This document shows positions 60,818 through 64,000 of a stretch of 64,000 nt of DNA, piece by piece. The notes under the pieces are model-generated. The model saw nothing but the letters and a program-made list of their open reading frames with translations. It made no database searches and was not told the origin of the DNA. Position 1 is the stretch's first letter. Every line of letters begins with the position of its first letter. Source of the stretch: Wenzhouxiangella sp. XN79A (GTDB lineage: Bacteria; Pseudomonadota; Gammaproteobacteria; Xanthomonadales; Wenzhouxiangellaceae). The stretch spans positions 1-64,000 of the forward strand of contig NZ_JAAWWS010000145.1 in NCBI RefSeq assembly GCF_012272825.1, in the 5' to 3' direction. The position numbers and the translations under genes are program-made.

Positions 60818-62067
60818 TTGGGGGTTCCTCGGTGCGTGTCGATGGAAGGGTGTTCGATCCTCGACCAGCGACCGCTCAACCAGGGGGTAAGGCTGGCGCC
60901 GAGCGTCGCGAACACGGTCTGGGAGATCAGGAACGGCAAGTATATCGCGAATAGTCCGGGATGCCCCCCGGCCAGAAGGATCATCAGCAACCCGGCCGAG
61001 AACCGGAGAATTCCCAGCACCATTCCCGCCAGCGCAAAGACAGGCCAGCGCAGTCCGCCGCGCACCCGCCGAAGCAACGGCGCCATCAGGTCCGCCGCCA
61101 CTCCCGGCAGCAGCCACTGGACGACCTCGAACACTCCGAATCGCCCCTGGCCGAAGAGAAAACTGAGCAGCCCGATGGCCAGGCCGCACTGCGTGGCACC
61201 GAATCGGGACCGCGTGGTGACCGCCACGAACAGGTACAGCGGCACGATCAGCAGGTTCTTGTGGCCCGGTGCGATCGGCAGACCGGGAAGCACCTGGAGA
61301 AACCGCACGCTCATGATGGCAAGCGCCGTCATCAGGATCAGCGATGCGTCGCGCACGGCCGGTGCGGGGAGATCGGGAGCGCGATCGGCGATCCATTGCT
61401 GGGCCCGTTCGAGGCTGTGGCGCAGAATCCCGACCACCGCGTCCAGCCGGCGCTGTCGAAAATCCGACCAGGTCAGGGACGCCGGACCGTCGGACGTCGC
61501 CGACGGTCCTTGCCCACCGCCGCCACTTTTGCCGGTTCCTTTCCCGCCCCCTTTTCCGCCTCCTTTCCCGCCCCCGGAGCCGGAGCCGGGCCCACCTTCG
61601 CTGCCGAGCAGATCGAACACGCCGTCCACGGCAAGTGCCGCCATCCGCGGCAGGCCGAACGATCGAATCGCCTCGGCAAAGGCGCCCGGCGGCGCCGAGA
61701 GCCGGACCAGCGTGCTGGCCACCACCACGATCAGGACCCGCAGTGACAGTGCAAGCGCCATCCAGAGGCCGTCGTGGTCGATCCATTCGCTCGGCGGCCC
61801 GTCGAACAGCGCCGACCATTCGGTCGCGTTGACCAGGAAGATGAACAGGAAGAACAAGCCCAGCCGGCGGATGATGCGGCCGAGCGGCCGCGCGTCGAGC
61901 TTCATTACCGCGTAGAGCAGGAGATGGGCGAGCGCGATGGCCGCGAGCAGATCCAGCCGTTCGAAGCGGAACATCGCGATCGACAGCACCAGCAGGTAGA
62001 CCAACGCCAAACGGACCGCCGATGGCCGCAGCCGGAATGCGCTGGGTATACTCCCTCCCTGTTTCAT
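60814..62067 (-). CDS. Large membrane protein resembling fused ECF-transporter T and S modules
   Basis: A 417-residue protein (from ATG 62067; ATG 62085 is also in frame). The N-terminal half has helices VYLLVLSIAMFRFERLDLLAAIALAHLLLYAV and a CbiQ/EcfT-like LVRLSAPPGAFAEAIRSFGLPR. A Gly/Lys/Ser linker of about 35 residues follows. The C-terminal half has about six helices with LLIVPLYLFVAVTTRSRFGATQCGLAIGLLSFLFGQGRFG, resembling an S component. No ATPase domain is present. It heads the MosA/MosB-like operon, so a link to molybdate uptake or loading is likely. The fusion reading is inference. Confidence 0.55.
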   Translation of the reverse strand: MKQGGSIPSAFRLRPSAVRLALVYLLVLSIAMFRFERLDLLAAIALAHLLLYAVMKLDARPLGRIIRRLGLFFLFIFLVNATEWSALFDGPPSEWIDHDGLWMALALSLRVLIVVVASTLVRLSAPPGAFAEAIRSFGLPRMAALAVDGVFDLLGSEGGPGSGSGGGKGGGKGGGKGTGKSGGGGQGPSATSDGPASLTWSDFRQRRLDAVVGILRHSLERAQQWIADRAPDLPAPAVRDASLILMTALAIMSVRFLQVLPGLPIAPGHKNLLIVPLYLFVAVTTRSRFGATQCGLAIGLLSFLFGQGRFGVFEVVQWLLPGVAADLMAPLLRRVRGGLRWPVFALAGMVLGILRFSAGLLMILLAGGHPGLFAIYLPFLISQTVFATLGASLTPWLSGRWSRIEHPSIDTHRGTPK

Positions 62068-62107
62068 CGGACGAAGAATGCTCATGTTGCGAGTGCCTGC
62101 GAGTATA
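62047..62107. promoter_or_regulatory. Divergent mod / mos promoter region
   Basis: TATACT at 62047-62052 on the plus strand and TATACT at 62107-62102 on the minus strand are possible -10 elements for modA and for the mos operon. The plus element leaves a leader of about 20-26 bases. The minus element fits a start at ATG 62067 for the membrane gene. Good -35 boxes are not obvious. The overlap implies coordinated control. Confidence 0.4.
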
Positions 62108-62845
62108 GTCCTGGCCGCCGTCGGCCTGTTCGTCGTCGGTTGCAGTGGCGACCAGGAGGAGGCCGGGTCACCGCTGCGGCTCGCAGTGGCTTCGAACTTC
62201 GCCGAGCCCGCGCGTCGATTGGCCGAGGCGTTCGAGGCGCAGACCGGCACGACCGTCGAAATCAGCAACGGCTCGACGGGCAAGCTGTACCACCAGATCC
62301 GCTCCGGCGCGCCGTTTCACGTCTTTCTCGCCGCAGACCGTGAACGGCCGACCTTGCTGGCCGAGGCCGGGCTCGGTCGGGCCGACACCCTGTTCGAATA
62401 CGCCGCCGGCATTCTGATGCTGTGGATTCCCGGCCTGGCGGCGGGTGAGGACTGCCTGGCGGCGCTTCCGGACCTGGAGGGCAGGATCAGCATGGCCAAT
62501 GCCGAGATCGCGCCCTACGGACTGGCGGCCGAGCAGGCGTTGATGTCGCTCGGTCTGTGGTCCCGGATCGAGCCGCGCCGCGTGATCGGCGAGAACATCG
62601 GCCAGACCTTCCTGTTCGTTTCGACCGGCAACGCCGCTGCGGGTCTGATCGCCGGATCGCAGGCCGTTTCCGTCGATCGGGGCTGCCTGCAGGAGATCGA
62701 TGCGGATCTGCACGAGCCGATTTCGCAGTACGCGGTGCAGGTCGCCGAACACCCCCAGGCGCCGGTATTCGTCGAGTTTCTGGCCTCGGAGTCATCACGG
62801 GATCTGATTCGCGGCTTCCGCTACCGGACCGGCCCTGCGCGCTGA
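62078..62845 (+). CDS. modA: Molybdate ABC transporter substrate-binding lipoprotein ModA
   Basis: A 255-residue periplasmic binding protein. A lipoprotein signal ends VGLFVVGC (lipobox cysteine around residue 22). The mature part has LRLAVASNFAEPARRLAEAFEAQTGTTVEISNGSTGKLYHQIRSGAPFHVFLAADRERP, characteristic of ModA, and GRISMANAEIAPYGLAAEQAL in the middle. It delivers molybdate to ModBC. ATGs at 62078 and 62084 are both possible starts. The stop overlaps modB. Confidence 0.92.
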   Translation: MLMLRVPASIVLAAVGLFVVGCSGDQEEAGSPLRLAVASNFAEPARRLAEAFEAQTGTTVEISNGSTGKLYHQIRSGAPFHVFLAADRERPTLLAEAGLGRADTLFEYAAGILMLWIPGLAAGEDCLAALPDLEGRISMANAEIAPYGLAAEQALMSLGLWSRIEPRRVIGENIGQTFLFVSTGNAAAGLIAGSQAVSVDRGCLQEIDADLHEPISQYAVQVAEHPQAPVFVEFLASESSRDLIRGFRYRTGPAR

Positions 62846-63522
62846 TGGACTTTCCCGGCCTGACGCCGCTCCTGGTCACCGCGCAGCTGTCGGCCGTGAC
62901 CACGCTGGTGCTGATCCTGATCGGCACGCCGCTGGCGTGGTGGCTGTCGTTTTCCCGCAACCGCTTCCGGCCGGCCGTGGAAGCCGTGGTGGCCATGCCG
63001 CTGGTGCTTCCGCCGACCGTGCTGGGGTTCTACCTGTTGTTGGCCATGGCACCCGATACGGTGCTGGGCCGCGGCTGGTTCGCGCTGACCGGCACGACGC
63101 TGGCCTTCAGCTTCTCCGGGCTGGTCGTGGCTTCGGCGATCTATTCGCTTCCGTTCTACGTGCAGCCGCTGACCGCGGCGTTTTCCCGACTGGGTCGGGA
63201 GACGCTGGAAACCGCAGCCAACCTCGGCGCCTCGCCGACCGCGACCTTCCTGCGCGTCGTCCTGCCGCAGTGTCGACAGGGCTTCGTGGTCGCGAGCATT
63301 CTCGCGTTCGCGCACACCGTCGGCGAGTTCGGGGTGGTGCTGATGGTTGGCGGGAACATTCCGGGCGTGACCCGGGTGGCCTCGATCGCCGTGTACGATC
63401 ACGTCGAGGCGCTGCAGTTGACCGAGGCGCACGTGCTGTCGGCCATCCTGCTGGTGTTCTCGTTCATCGTGCTGTTGATCGTCTACGTCTACCTGGGGCG
63501 CCGCCGGGCGATGCTTGCGTGA
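62845..63522 (+). CDS. modB: Molybdate ABC transporter permease ModB
   Basis: A 225-residue permease with five helices. The cytoplasmic coupling motif is ETLETAANLGASPTATFLRVVLPQCRQG (EAA loop), and FAHTVGEFGVVLMVGGNIPGVTRVASIAVYD is typical of ModB. The ATG shares one base with the modA stop (TGATG). The GTGA overlap to modC completes a coupled operon. Confidence 0.94.
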   Translation: MDFPGLTPLLVTAQLSAVTTLVLILIGTPLAWWLSFSRNRFRPAVEAVVAMPLVLPPTVLGFYLLLAMAPDTVLGRGWFALTGTTLAFSFSGLVVASAIYSLPFYVQPLTAAFSRLGRETLETAANLGASPTATFLRVVLPQCRQGFVVASILAFAHTVGEFGVVLMVGGNIPGVTRVASIAVYDHVEALQLTEAHVLSAILLVFSFIVLLIVYVYLGRRRAMLA

Positions 63523-64000
63523 TCGACTGGACCGTCGAAGTGGACTTTCCCGGGCTGGCCCTGCGTGCCGAAGGCATCGTGGGCGCCGGCGAGGTGCTCG
63601 GCATCCACGGCCCCTCGGGCAGCGGCAAGTCGACGCTGCTGCGGATCCTGGCCGGACTCGAGCCCGGCGCACGCGGCGAGATCCGGGTGCACGGCACGCC
63701 CTGGATGGGCCGCGACGGGCAGACCGTGCCGGCCTATCGCCGGCGATGCGCGCTGGTTGCCCAGCGGCCGATCTTCTTCGATCACCTCGATGTCCGGGAC
63801 AACCTCGCCTTCGGACGGCGCCGGCGCGGCCTCCCCGACGATGCCCGGCTGTTCGACCTGCTGCTCGACGTGCTGCACCTCGATGATCTGCTGAGGACCG
63901 ACGTGACGCGGCTGTCCGGCGGCGAGATGCAGCGGCTGGCCATTGCCAGGGCCTTGTACAGCGCGCCCGACATCCTGCTGCTCGACGAGCCGCTGACCGG
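63519..64000 (+). CDS. modC: Molybdate ABC transporter ATPase ModC (cut by window end)
   Basis: The first 160 residues are visible. Walker A is GIHGPSGSGKSTLLRILAGLEPG, the Q-loop region is ALVAQRPIFFDHLDVRDNLAFG, the signature is RLSGGEMQRLAIARALYSAP and Walker B is DILLLDEP. It begins with GTG overlapping the modB stop. The C-terminal molybdate-binding (MOP/TOBE) domain, if any, lies outside the window. Confidence 0.93.
   Translation, partial: MIDWTVEVDFPGLALRAEGIVGAGEVLGIHGPSGSGKSTLLRILAGLEPGARGEIRVHGTPWMGRDGQTVPAYRRRCALVAQRPIFFDHLDVRDNLAFGRRRRGLPDDARLFDLLLDVLHLDDLLRTDVTRLSGGEMQRLAIARALYSAPDILLLDEPLT

Overview
This window is a GC-rich proteobacterial chromosome segment from a purple, bacteriochlorophyll-a phototroph with a type-II (quinone) reaction centre. 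About the first 26 kb is a photosynthesis gene cluster. The remainder is metabolic, regulatory and membrane genes typical of a free-living gammaproteobacterium: RlmJ, TonB systems, RND efflux, an ECF sigma factor with a Ser/Thr kinase, and IPTL-CTERM-like anchors. A sulfide:quinone oxidoreductase with all three catalytic cysteines fits a sulfide-oxidising lifestyle. The exact genus cannot be read from the sequence alone.

Layout. 0.4-6.3 kb: carotenoid genes, with a lycopene cyclase (crtY), a PsiE-like membrane protein, crtC and crtD on the minus strand, divergent from crtF. 6.5-11.2 kb: bchC followed directly by pufBALMC, ending in a strong terminator; bchXYZ and pufQ are absent. 11.2-16.6 kb, minus strand: a hydrolase-like protein with a degraded catalytic triad, then puhE, puhC, puhB, puhA and lhaA. 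17.0-21.2 kb: bchG, bchP, tspO, bchO and two small membrane proteins. 21.6-29.0 kb: a TonB-dependent receptor, a second PucC-family transporter, a methyltransferase, a LytTR regulator with AlgR-like sites downstream, and an S41 peptidase. Bacteriochlorophyll genes such as bchFNBHLM, bchXYZ, bchDI and acsF, and the early carotenoid genes, must lie elsewhere if the organism is phototrophic.

29-30.2 kb is a visibly AT-richer island with one secreted protein of unknown function. 30.3-48 kb holds a propionyl/acetyl-CoA synthetase, a UbiA prenyltransferase, a class III aminotransferase, an RND pump, a protein resembling the cyanobacterial/plastid DUF2499 and DUF3593 families fused, SQR, RlmJ and a short-chain fatty acid transporter. 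Intergenic regions carry heptanucleotide arrays. 48-59 kb holds a TonB-domain protein, a frameshifted remnant, a diguanylate cyclase, a DUF1643 protein, a kinase-TPR protein convergent with an ECF sigma factor, and two tandem secreted proteins with matching promoters and C-terminal anchors.

The last 5 kb is a molybdenum island. Two molybdenum-storage-protein subunits (MosA/MosB-like) and a large membrane protein resembling fused ECF-transporter T and S modules form an overlapping operon, divergent from modABC, which is cut by the window end. Regulatory reading of the photosynthesis cluster shows FNR-type boxes before puf, between lhaA and bchG, and (degenerate) before the TonB receptor. At puf and the receptor, a plausible -10 lies where the box centre falls about 41.5 bp upstream of the predicted start. 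This suggests oxygen-responsive control of the photosynthetic apparatus.
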